Origin: JAVBUY01 sp031552735
GTDB taxonomy: Bacteria > Bacillota > Clostridia > Christensenellales > Aristaeellaceae
Length of the DNA: 6,177 nucleotides
NCBI GenBank assembly: GCA_031552735.1
Contig: JAVBMF010000043.1
Span: 1-6,177 of the forward strand
Direction: 5' to 3'
This document shows, piece after piece, positions 1-6,177 of this stretch; position 1 is the stretch's first letter; every line of letters begins with the position of its first letter. The notes below the pieces were generated by a model. It was not told the origin of the DNA, made no database searches, and saw only the letters and a list, made by a program, of their open reading frames with translations. Made by a program: the position numbers and the translations under genes.

Positions 1-2247
1 CGGAATCTCGATCATCGTGCCCACCAGGTAGGTGATGGTCTTGCCCTTTTCCGCCATGACCTTCGCGGCGGTCTCATCGACCACCTTCTTGACGAAGTTG
101 AACTCGTTGGTGGAGCCCACCAGCGGGATCATGATCTCCGGCACGATCTTCAGACCCTTTTCGGCGGTCACTTCGATCGCGGCCTCAATCACGGCGCGGG
201 TCTGCATCTCGGCGATTTCCGGATACGTGACCGCCAGACGGCAGCCGCGATGACCCATCATCGGGTTAAACTCGTGCAGCGCGTCGATCTTCTCGACGAT
301 CTTCTCGGAGGTGGTCTTGAGCTCCTTCGCGATGGCCGCGATTTCATCGGTCATGCTCTTGGCGGGCAGGAACTCATGCAGCGGCGGATCGAGGTAGCGG
401 ATGGTCACCGGGCGCTCGCCCATCGCCTCATAAATGCCCTTGAAGTCGCCCTTCTGCATCGGCAGCAGCTTGTCCAGAGCCTTGCGGCGCTGCTCTTCGT
501 TGTCGGCCAGGATCATCTCGCGCATGGCGGCGATGCGGTCGGCGGCGAAGAACATGTGCTCGGTGCGGGTCAGGCCAATGCCCTCCGCGCCAAACTTGAC
601 GGCCACAGCGGCGTCATGCGGCGTGTCGGCATTGGTGCGCACCTTCATGGTGCGGATGGCGTCCGCCCAGCCCATCAGCGTGGCGAAGTTGCCGGTCATT
701 TCCGCTTCGACGGTCTTGATGGCCTCACCATAGATGTTGCCGGTCGAGCCGTCCAGCGAGATGAAGTCGCCCTCTTTGAAGGTCTTGCCGCCCAGCTCGA
801 AGGTCTTCTTCGCTTCGCTGATGCGCAGCTCGCCGCAGCCCGCGACGCAGCAGGTGCCCATGCCGCGCGCGACCACGGCGGCGTGGGAGGTCATGCCGCC
901 ACGGGCGGTCAGGATGCCCTGCGAGTGGTTCATGCCCTCGATATCTTCCGGCGAGGTTTCCAGGCGAACCAGAATGACCTTCTGGCCCTTCTTGGTGGCG
1001 GCGGCGGTGGCGTCGTCGGCGGTGAAATACACCTGGCCGCACGCGGCGCCCGGGGAAGCGGGCAGGCCCTTGCCGATCACTTCGGCGGCCTTGAGCGCCT
1101 TGGCGTCAAACTGCGGATGCAGCAGCGCGTCCAACTGCTTGGGATCGACCTTGAGCACGGCCTCTTCCTTGGAGATCATGCCTTCTTCGACCAGATCGCA
1201 GGCGATGCGCAGCGCGGCGGTGGCGGTGCGCTTGCCGTTACGGGTTTGCAGCATGAAGAGCTTGCCACCTTCGATGGTGAACTCCATGTCCTGCATGTCC
1301 TTATAGTGCTTCTCCAGCTTGTTGGCGGTCTCGACGAACTGCTTGTACACCGCAGGCATCACCTTCTCCAGCTCGGAGATCGGGCTGGGCGTGCGGATAC
1401 CGGCCACGACGTCCTCGCCCTGCGCGTTGATCAGATACTCGCCATACAGGCGCTTCTCGCCGGTGGACGGATCGCGGGTGAAGGCCACGCCGGTGCCGCA
1501 GTCGTCGCCCATGTTGCCGAACACCATCGACTGCACGTTGACCGCGGTGCCCCAGCTGGCGGGGATGTCGTTCATGCGGCGGTAATAGACCGCGCGGGGG
1601 TTGTCCCAGCTGCGGAACACGGCCTTGATGGCTTCCATCAACTGCACTTTGGGCTCCTGCGGGAAGTCGGAACCCTTTTCCTTCTTGTAGAAGGCCTTAA
1701 ACTGCGCAACCATCGCCTTCATGTCGTCGGCGTTGAGCTCAACGTCATGCTTCACATGGCGCGCTTCCTTCATTTCGTCAATGATGACTTCGAACTTGGA
1801 CTTGGGCAGCTCCATCACGACGTCGGAGAACATCTGGATAAAACGGCGATAGGAATCATACGCGAAACGGGGGTTGCCGGTCAGCTTGGCCACGGCCTCC
1901 ACCGCCACGTCATTCATGCCGAGGTTCAGGATGGTATCCATCATGCCGGGCATCGACGCGCGCGCGCCGGAGCGCACAGACACCAGGAACGGGTTGGTCG
2001 GATCGCCGAATTTTTTGCCGCTTTCCTTCTCGGTCACCGTCAGCGCGTCATAGATCTGCTGCACGATGTCGTCAGCGATCTTCTGGCCATCCTCATAATA
2101 GCGCGTGCAGGCTTCGGTAGAAACCGTAAAGCCCTGCGGCACCGGCAACCCAAGGCCGGTCATTTCGGCCAGGTTAGCGCCCTTGCCGCCCAGCAGGTTT
2201 TTCATGCTGGCGTTGCCCTCTTTGAACAGATACACGTACTTCGTCAT
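1..2247 (-). CDS. ppdK: pyruvate, phosphate dikinase (C-terminus cut by window edge)
   Basis: PPDK catalyses ATP + pyruvate + Pi to and from AMP + PEP + PPi in the cytoplasm; in anaerobes it commonly serves PPi-linked glycolysis or PEP synthesis. The reading frame is open for 749 codons to the window edge; family members have about 875 residues, so about 125 are missing. The N-terminal nucleotide-binding domain (about 1-340) has GGKGANLAEM at 20-29, with Lys22, and Arg92 in VRSGARASMPG. The phosphohistidine domain has GGMTSHAAVVARGMG with the catalytic His at 455, the same number as in C. symbiosum PPDK, and Thr at 453, the residue type phosphorylated by the PDRP regulatory protein in related enzymes. 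The PEP/pyruvate barrel has Arg561 (GLTRTEHMF), Arg617 (TIRYLDPPLHEF) and metal-ligand Glu747 (GTMIEIP). The catalytic Cys near residue 831 lies outside the window. The ATG is supported by GAGGAGGAA at 2252-2260, six nt from AGGAGG to the start. The enzyme looks intact as far as it is visible. Confidence 0.98.
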   Translation of the reverse strand, partial: MTKYVYLFKEGNASMKNLLGGKGANLAEMTGLGLPVPQGFTVSTEACTRYYEDGQKIADDIVQQIYDALTVTEKESGKKFGDPTNPFLVSVRSGARASMPGMMDTILNLGMNDVAVEAVAKLTGNPRFAYDSYRRFIQMFSDVVMELPKSKFEVIIDEMKEARHVKHDVELNADDMKAMVAQFKAFYKKEKGSDFPQEPKVQLMEAIKAVFRSWDNPRAVYYRRMNDIPASWGTAVNVQSMVFGNMGDDCGTGVAFTRDPSTGEKRLYGEYLINAQGEDVVAGIRTPSPISELEKVMPAVYKQFVETANKLEKHYKDMQDMEFTIEGGKLFMLQTRNGKRTATAALRIACDLVEEGMISKEEAVLKVDPKQLDALLHPQFDAKALKAAEVIGKGLPASPGAACGQVYFTADDATAAATKKGQKVILVRLETSPEDIEGMNHSQGILTARGGMTSHAAVVARGMGTCCVAGCGELRISEAKKTFELGGKTFKEGDFISLDGSTGNIYGEAIKTVEAEMTGNFATLMGWADAIRTMKVRTNADTPHDAAVAVKFGAEGIGLTRTEHMFFAADRIAAMREMILADNEEQRRKALDKLLPMQKGDFKGIYEAMGERPVTIRYLDPPLHEFLPAKSMTDEIAAIAKELKTTSEKIVEKIDALHEFNPMMGHRGCRLAVTYPEIAEMQTRAVIEAAIEVTAEKGLKIVPEIMIPLVGSTNEFNFVKKVVDETAAKVMAEKGKTITYLVGTMIEIP

Positions 2248-2390
2248 GATGTTCCTCCTCGTCCTTGATGATCGAACGTTTTGTGGCGTCGCTTTCTTTT
2301 GGCAAAATCCGACCGAAAGCGCGCAGAAGCAATCGCGGACATCCGCGTTTGCGCCTTGACAGGGAATAGAAAAGACTCGCGAAAAGTCCA
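2248..2390 (-). other. ppdK 5' leader with consecutive stem-loops
   Basis: If the promoter at 2397-2425 is used, the ppdK transcript starts near 2390 and has a leader of about 140 nt, long for a housekeeping gene. Read on the minus strand it contains, in order, a weak 4-bp stem (2374-2377 with 2385-2388), a 10-bp stem with one T-T mismatch and loop of four (2329-2338 with 2343-2352), and a 10-bp stem with one bulge (2286-2296 with 2315-2324, internal loop 2297-2314). The unpaired tail then leads into the ribosome binding site at 2252-2260. No poly-T run follows any stem, so transcription attenuation is not indicated, and I do not recognise a known riboswitch class. The pairing is read by eye; function is unknown. 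Confidence 0.4.
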
Positions 2391-2396
2391 ATGGCT

Positions 2397-2425
2397 ATTA
2401 TACAACGCTGCCCAGCAATTGACAA
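2397..2425 (-). promoter_or_regulatory. sigma-A/sigma-70-type promoter for ppdK
   Basis: On the minus strand TTGTCA (2425-2420, five of six consensus bases) is followed by a 17-nt spacer and a perfect TATAAT (2402-2397). The predicted transcription start is near 2390. It lies in the A+T-richer gap between the membrane protein gene and ppdK, downstream of the probable terminator of the preceding unit, so ppdK can be transcribed on its own. No obvious operator repeat overlaps it. Confidence 0.8.
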
Positions 2426-2457
2426 GCCTATTCCCGATCGTTTTTGGCTATAAAGAC

Positions 2458-2507
2458 AAAAAAATTCACATATAGGAACGCCCCCGCATCCAAATGGACG
2501 CGGGGGC
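2458..2507 (-). terminator. probable terminator of the DUF1508-membrane protein unit
   Basis: GCCCCCGC (2480-2487) pairs with GCGGGGGC (2500-2507). After one mismatch three more pairs (TCC 2489-2491 with GGA 2496-2498) close a loop of four, giving a very stable hairpin 19 nt after the stop codon of the membrane protein gene. On the minus strand a run of seven T (2464-2458) follows, but only after 15 other bases, so this is not a canonical intrinsic terminator. The position between two units and upstream of the ppdK promoter supports a termination or 3'-end stabilising role. Confidence 0.55.
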
Positions 2508-2526
2508 ACGAAAATATGACGAAAGG

Positions 2527-3444
2527 TTACGCGGCAGGGACTTCCTCTTCCTGCTCCTCGACCGGGGTTTCCGCTTCGGGCACTTCCTCGGCGGTTTCCT
2601 CAACCGGCTGCTCCTCGGTCACGACCGAAGGATCGGCCAAGCCCTTTTGCTCCTTGCCATGCGCGCAGATGTCGCACGCGTCGAGCTTCCGCGCCTGCAC
2701 AGCGTCGGCCAGCGTGCCGGAGAACACCTTCAGCGAGCGCATGATGGTCGGGCAGTTGGCGTCGAAGTGATAGCTGTTGCCGTACTGCGTCCAATACGCG
2801 GGATCGGTCAGCGCGCCGGTCAGATTGTCCGGAATCTCGCCATTGGCCTGCATCTGCTGCACTTCCTCGGCGGAGGCGGGCTCCACCGCGGCGACCGGGG
2901 CCTGATAGCTGGCCGACAGCGAGCCAACAGCCGCCACCAGCACCAGCGCCAGAATCAGCACCACACGCTTAACTTGCGGACTCATCTTATCGCTGCGCAG
3001 GATCAGCAGCAGGCCGATGGGCAGGAACACGATAAACGTGGCGATGATGCCCATCTGGTTCCACAGCGCCGCCTTGATGCCGGTGCTGGTGGGCGGGCTG
3101 ATCGCGTTGCCGCGCTTCCACACGAACGAACCTGCCAAGCACAGGATGGCCGCCAACACGAGGCCGCCATACAGCCAGTACTCGGTCTTGCCGAACATGG
3201 AGTTGCCTTGCAGCCACATGAACGCGCCCAGCAGGTTGGCACCCAGCGCCAGCACCCACAGCAGCAGCGCGATCCAGCGATACGGCGCGGCGGATTTCTT
3301 GGTTTCAGCGGTCACAACCACAGTCTTGCGGCCGTTGGCGGTCTTGGCTGCGGTGGCGGGGGCAGCCTTGCTGACCTCCACGAACTCGCGCTCGACCGGC
3401 GGCTTCTTGGCGGCGGTTTTCTTCGGGGCGGGTTTGGTTTCCAT
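2527..3444 (-). CDS. four-helix membrane protein with C-terminal Cys/His cluster, function unknown
   Basis: I do not recognise a named family for this 305-residue protein. The N-terminus (1-55) is Lys/Pro/Ala-rich and likely disordered. Hydrophobic segments lie at about 57-78, 89-109, 127-149 and 161-178. The segment with LPIGLLLILR followed by a charged loop (150-160) resembles a helical hairpin common in clostridial membrane proteins. A soluble region of about 100 residues follows, with a Tyr-His pair (225-226), Cys231, Cys257, Cys260 and His262; the spacing (YH-x4-C, then CxxC-x-H) suggests a small metal-binding or disulfide module. The tail (277-305) is strongly acidic and Pro-rich. Topology is unclear: the charged N-terminus suggests a cytoplasmic start, but the basic loop between helices 3 and 4 conflicts with simple alternation. 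The start has AGGAGG at 3454-3459, nine nt upstream. It lies 56 nt behind the DUF1508 gene without a terminator between, so co-transcription is likely. Confidence 0.85.
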   Translation of the reverse strand: METKPAPKKTAAKKPPVEREFVEVSKAAPATAAKTANGRKTVVVTAETKKSAAPYRWIALLLWVLALGANLLGAFMWLQGNSMFGKTEYWLYGGLVLAAILCLAGSFVWKRGNAISPPTSTGIKAALWNQMGIIATFIVFLPIGLLLILRSDKMSPQVKRVVLILALVLVAAVGSLSASYQAPVAAVEPASAEEVQQMQANGEIPDNLTGALTDPAYWTQYGNSYHFDANCPTIMRSLKVFSGTLADAVQARKLDACDICAHGKEQKGLADPSVVTEEQPVEETAEEVPEAETPVEEQEEEVPAA

Positions 3445-3500
3445 AGGTGGTTTCCTCCTTCAATCAGTGCGCAATGATACGTACAGAATAGATGATGGCA

Positions 3501-3863
3501 TTATTCCTCGACAATGCTCGCATCGGCGGCGTTCTTGCGCACCGACTCGATGCCGTTCTTGCAGGAATCCTTGGTCTTATAGCCTTCCGACGCAAGGATT
3601 TTCTCGCCGTTGGTGGCCTTGAGGCGGAAGCGGAACTCCCCTTTCTTGTCCTGGAAGATTTCAAACTTGGGGTTCGATTCCTTGCCGTCGGCGGTCTGAT
3701 CTTCAACCTTGGCAATCGCGGAGTTCTTGCGCACGCTTTCAATGCCGTTCTTGCAGCCCGGCTTGCCGGTATAGGTTTCGCTCGTACCGATCACTTCGCC
3801 ATTGCCAGCCACCAGATTGAACGAAAATCCGGATGCGCCGCTCTTAATCACAAATTTTCCCAT
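3501..3863 (-). CDS. YegP/DUF1508 (UPF0339) family protein with two tandem repeats
   Basis: This 120-residue protein consists of two copies of the DUF1508 unit, about residues 4-55 and 66-118. Each copy has a short beta-rich part (FxFNLVAGNGEVIGTSETY; FRFRLKATNGEKILASEGY) followed by an identical helical motif, CKNGIESVRKN, at 37-47 and 101-111. Length and two-copy layout match E. coli YegP. The family is widespread but has no firmly established biochemical function. There is no signal peptide or membrane segment, so it is probably cytoplasmic. The ATG is preceded by AGGAGG (3872-3877) at eight nt, and a good promoter lies at 3917-3945. It is the first gene of a probable two-gene unit with the downstream membrane protein. 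Family assignment rests on the repeat motif and is secure; any role is unknown. Confidence 0.93.
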   Translation of the reverse strand: MGKFVIKSGASGFSFNLVAGNGEVIGTSETYTGKPGCKNGIESVRKNSAIAKVEDQTADGKESNPKFEIFQDKKGEFRFRLKATNGEKILASEGYKTKDSCKNGIESVRKNAADASIVEE

Positions 3864-3916
3864 CGTCGCGCCCTCCTGCCACTATATATTGTACATGGGT
3901 TTTCACTCTATCCCAT

Positions 3917-3945
3917 ATATTACCGTGCACACGTTTATTTGTCAA
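3917..3945 (-). promoter_or_regulatory. promoter for the DUF1508-membrane protein unit
   Basis: On the minus strand a perfect TTGACA (3945-3940) is followed by a 17-nt spacer and TAATAT (3922-3917, four of six consensus bases), which predicts a start near 3910 and a short leader of about 47 nt. The whole recG-DUF1508 gap (3864-3994) is A+T-rich compared with the genes. A second -10-like TACAAT lies closer to the gene (3891-3886) but has no good -35 match. I see no convincing terminator for recG in this gap, so read-through from recG may add to expression. Confidence 0.72.
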
Positions 3946-3994
3946 TGTTTCCGGGTGATTTTATTGGCTGCGGCGCACAGGGCGCAATATGGCG

Positions 3995-6007
3995 CTAATT
4001 CAGCGCGACACTGCCGTACCGCTGCGCGAACATCTGGCGCGCCGCATGCAAGACCGCGCGCTTGTTTGGCGTATCACCGTCTGCAATCAGCGCTTTTGCC
4101 GCGCGCTGGGTTTCCTCCAGCAGCGCCGCGTCCGCGCCCATGAGAAGCCCCTGCCCGCCCTTGCCGTGCTGCCGCGTGCCCAGCAGCTCGCCCGCGCCGC
4201 GCAACTCCAAGTCTTTTTGCGCGATGACAAAGCCGTCCTGCGTTTGCGTCATCAGCGCCAGCCGCTCACTGGGCGCGGCCATCAGGAAGCACCAGCTCTG
4301 CGCGCTGCCCCGCCCGACGCGTCCGCGCAACTGATGCAACTGCGCCAGACCAAAACGTTCGGCATTCTCGATGATCATCACCGTGGCATTGGGCACATTG
4401 ACGCCCACCTCGATCACGGTCGTAGACACCAACACATCAAGCTGCCCGGCGTAAAATCGCGCCAGCACGTCGTCTTTGTCGGCAGCGCTCATCTGCCCGT
4501 GCACCAGTCCGATGCGCAGTGCCTTCAGCGGGCCTTTGCGCAGCGCATCATACAGTGCCTCCGCCGACTGGCAATCCTCCAACTCCTCAGACTCCTCCAC
4601 CAGCGGGCACACGACGTATGCCTGCGCGCCGTTTGCCGCCTGTGCGCGCAAAAATCCGTACATGCCTTCGCGCTTGTCCTCGGGCACGATCCGGGTCTGC
4701 ACCGGCGAGCGTCCCGGCGGCAGCTCATCGACCACCGACAGGTCAAGATCGCCATAGAGCACCAGCGCCAACGTGCGCGGGATCGGTGTGGCCGACAGCA
4801 CCAGCACATTGGGTGCGGCGGCGCTTGGGTCAATCTTCTCCGCCAGTCTGGTGCGCTGACGCACACCAAAGCGATGCTGCTCGTCGGTGATGACCAGCCC
4901 CAGTTTCGCGAATAAAACGCCTTCGGAAATCAGCGCGTGCGTGCCGATGGCCACTTGGCAACTGCCGTCGGCCAACTCCGCGCGGATGCGCTTGCGCTCG
5001 GCAGGCGTCATGCTGCCGGTCAGCAGCGCCACGTGAATGCCCAGCGGCTCCAGCAATGCCTTCGCGCCAGCATAGTGCTGCTGCGCCAGAATCTCTGTCG
5101 GGGCCATCAGCGCACCCTGCCAGCCGTGCAGCGCGGCCATGTACAGCGCGCCGAACGCCAGCGCGGTCTTTCCGCAACCCACATCGCCCTGCACCATGCG
5201 CGCCATGGGCGTGTCCTTCGCCATGTCGGCGGCGATCTCGCCAAGCACGCGCCGCTGCGCACCGGTTGGCGGAAAGGGCAGCAGCGCCCAGAAAGCATCT
5301 TGATCCTGCTGTGTCGCCAAAACGCGCACGCCGGTCGCACTGCCGCGCTTTTCATCCAGCAGCGCCACCTGATAGAACAATAGCTCCTCAAACGCCAGGC
5401 GGCGCCGCGCATCGTTCAGACTGTCCAGGTCGGTCGGTTGGTGCGCCTGGCGCAACGCCCACGCTTTTTCGGCCAGCCCGTGCCGCCGCCGGAAGTCCTC
5501 GGGCAGCGGATCCGCAACGCCGTCTACATACTGATGCAGCATCTCGGCGACCAGCGCTCGGTACGTCTTGGCGGGCAGCCCGGCCACCGCGCGGTATACC
5601 GGCGTGATGCCCGGCTCGGTCTCAATGACAGGGTTGATCATCATGATACCGCGCTGCTTGGCCACAGCCCTGCCGCACAGCAGCACTTCGTCACCCTGAC
5701 GCAGGTGCTCGCGCACCCATGGCTGGCCAAACCACATGCACGGCAGCTTGCCGCTTTCGTCGGCGATGGTGCACGATACCCACTGCCGACCATTGGCGCG
5801 GTGTAGCGACGGCGGACGCGTGATGATGCCGCATACCGCCGCTTCCTGTCCGCCTGTCAGCGCGCGGATCGCGACCGGGTGCGTCGTATCGCGGTATCCG
5901 ATGGGTAGCGTTTCGACGAGAGCGCGCGGCGAATCAATGCCCTGCGCCGCCAACGCCTTCAAGCGCGCCGGGCCCAGCCCACGCACCCCGGCAAACCCGC
6001 TGTCCAT
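3995..6007 (-). CDS. recG: ATP-dependent DNA helicase RecG
   Basis: RecG is a superfamily 2 helicase that regresses stalled replication forks and branch-migrates recombination intermediates. From the preferred ATG the protein has 670 residues, close to B. subtilis RecG (682). The N-terminal part has the helix-hairpin-like VRGLGPARLKAL (8-19) and the OB-fold wedge domain (about 55-130). The helicase core has Walker A GDVGCGKT (274-281), DEQH (375-378), SATPIPRT (405-412), STTVIEVGVNVPNAT (528-542) and QLRGRVGRG (559-567). The RecG-specific C-terminal part has DLELRGAGELLGTRQHG (599-615). All catalytic motifs are intact; Walker A has Cys where Ser is usual. An ATG 13 codons upstream (6044-6046) is in frame, but its first base pairs within a strong hairpin and it adds MRTSFFCAKKVCA, unlike the family, so 6007 is preferred. 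No promoter is visible between the start and the hairpin array, so transcription probably enters from the right. Confidence 0.97.
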   Translation of the reverse strand: MDSGFAGVRGLGPARLKALAAQGIDSPRALVETLPIGYRDTTHPVAIRALTGGQEAAVCGIITRPPSLHRANGRQWVSCTIADESGKLPCMWFGQPWVREHLRQGDEVLLCGRAVAKQRGIMMINPVIETEPGITPVYRAVAGLPAKTYRALVAEMLHQYVDGVADPLPEDFRRRHGLAEKAWALRQAHQPTDLDSLNDARRRLAFEELLFYQVALLDEKRGSATGVRVLATQQDQDAFWALLPFPPTGAQRRVLGEIAADMAKDTPMARMVQGDVGCGKTALAFGALYMAALHGWQGALMAPTEILAQQHYAGAKALLEPLGIHVALLTGSMTPAERKRIRAELADGSCQVAIGTHALISEGVLFAKLGLVITDEQHRFGVRQRTRLAEKIDPSAAAPNVLVLSATPIPRTLALVLYGDLDLSVVDELPPGRSPVQTRIVPEDKREGMYGFLRAQAANGAQAYVVCPLVEESEELEDCQSAEALYDALRKGPLKALRIGLVHGQMSAADKDDVLARFYAGQLDVLVSTTVIEVGVNVPNATVMIIENAERFGLAQLHQLRGRVGRGSAQSWCFLMAAPSERLALMTQTQDGFVIAQKDLELRGAGELLGTRQHGKGGQGLLMGADAALLEETQRAAKALIADGDTPNKRAVLHAARQMFAQRYGSVALN

Positions 6008-6013
6008 CGCACA

Positions 6014-6021
6014 CACCTTCT
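6014..6021 (-). promoter_or_regulatory. ribosome binding site selecting the recG start at 6007
   Basis: The minus strand reads AGAAGGTG here, with the AAGG core eight nt before the ATG at 6005-6007. It is a weaker site than the AGGAGG sites of the other three genes. The alternative ATG at 6044-6046 has a GGAGG 13 nt upstream, too far and buried in the stem of the hairpin 6046-6066, which is the main reason for choosing the downstream start. Confidence 0.6.
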
Positions 6022-6045
6022 TTGCACAAAAAAACGAGGTACGCA

Positions 6046-6177
6046 TTGGAGGGCGTTGCCCTCCAAACCTCCCACCAGAGGGACATTGTCCCTCTGGACT
6101 CCCGCCTTTTGCGCCGCATGCGGCGCAAAGGATGGGATTCCAAAGGGGCGAAGTCCCTTTGGCTGGGGGTCTGGGGG
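6046..6177. repeat. tandem array of at least four strong hairpins, continuing off the right edge
   Basis: Four perfect or near-perfect inverted repeats follow each other with spacers of 8-10 nt: TTGGAGGGC with GCCCTCCAA (6046-6054/6058-6066, loop of 3); CCAGAGGGAC with GTCCCTCTGG (6075-6084/6088-6097, loop of 3); a perfect 22-nt palindrome with arms TTTGCGCCGC (6108-6129); and CCAAAGGGGC with GTCCCTTTGG (6140-6149/6153-6162, loop of 3, one G-T pair). The spacers share TCCC or its complement. The last bases (6164-6177) are G-rich and look like the first arm of a further unit. No coding sequence is supported here. The look is that of the REP-like multi-hairpin intergenic elements known from many GC-rich bacteria. 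On the minus strand the array leads into seven T (6034-6028), so it may also end an upstream transcript. Confidence 0.85.

Noticed and set aside
250..2268. A 672-codon open frame on the plus strand, opposite ppdK
   Set aside because: It lies wholly antisense to an intact, unmistakable PPDK frame. Its composition (His-, Gly-, Leu- and Arg-rich, no domain) is what a GC-rich gene yields on its complement when third positions avoid stops.
2419..2456. Plus-strand promoter from TTGACA (2419-2424) and TATAAA
   Set aside because: The spacer is 24 nt, too long, and no plus-strand gene follows. The TTGACA overlaps the complementary -35 of the ppdK promoter.
2174..2509. A 111-codon minus-strand frame spanning the ppdK leader and overlapping the ppdK start
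   Set aside because: It begins in the terminator hairpin upstream of the ppdK promoter, has no ribosome binding site fit and overlaps ppdK out of frame.
2494..3477. A 327-codon open frame on the plus strand opposite the membrane protein gene
   Set aside because: The minus frame has a good ribosome binding site, coherent hydrophobic helices and a promoter upstream; the plus frame is His/Gln/Arg-rich, without recognisable features, and starts inside the terminator hairpin.
3864..3994. Terminator after recG
   Set aside because: Only a 4-bp GCGC self-pairing is found and no T-run follows directly, so a terminator cannot be supported.
3989..4915. A 308-codon open frame on the plus strand inside recG
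   Set aside because: It is antisense to conserved helicase motifs and is a by-product of the GC-rich codon use of recG.
6046..6177. CRISPR array interpretation of the hairpin region
   Set aside because: The units are inverted repeats of differing sequence with 8-10-nt spacers; there is no constant direct repeat and no spacer of CRISPR size.

Overview
The window carries four genes, all on the minus strand and therefore transcribed from high to low coordinates: recG, a small YegP/DUF1508-type protein, a membrane protein of unknown function, and the first 749 codons of ppdK (pyruvate, phosphate dikinase), which runs off the left edge. The DNA is G+C-rich. Three genes have near-perfect AGGAGG ribosome binding sites, promoters are plain sigma-A/sigma-70 type, and PPDK keeps the exact residue numbering of the Clostridium symbiosum enzyme through at least Arg617. 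Together these suggest a high-GC member of the Clostridia (Firmicutes), perhaps a gut or anaerobic lineage. This taxonomic guess is inference and cannot be fixed from four genes.

Layout. Positions 6046-6177 hold a non-coding row of at least four strong, closely packed hairpins that continues past the right edge. recG follows (6007 to 3995), apparently without its own promoter inside the window. A 131-nt gap (3864-3994) holds a clear promoter for the DUF1508 gene (3863-3501). The membrane protein gene (3444-2527) follows after 56 nt without a visible terminator, so the two probably form one transcription unit. That unit seems to end at a GC-rich hairpin at 2480-2507. The gap 2248-2526 then holds a strong promoter (TTGTCA, 17 nt, TATAAT) and a leader of about 140 nt, rich in inverted repeats, in front of ppdK.

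Functionally the genes look like an ordinary chromosomal neighbourhood: RecG remodels stalled replication forks, PPDK interconverts pyruvate and PEP using ATP and phosphate, and the two middle genes are uncharacterised. I see no phage, transposon, CRISPR or defence system. The parts most worth a second look are the tandem hairpin array next to recG, the structured ppdK leader, and the four-helix membrane protein with a C-terminal Cys/His cluster paired with a DUF1508 protein.
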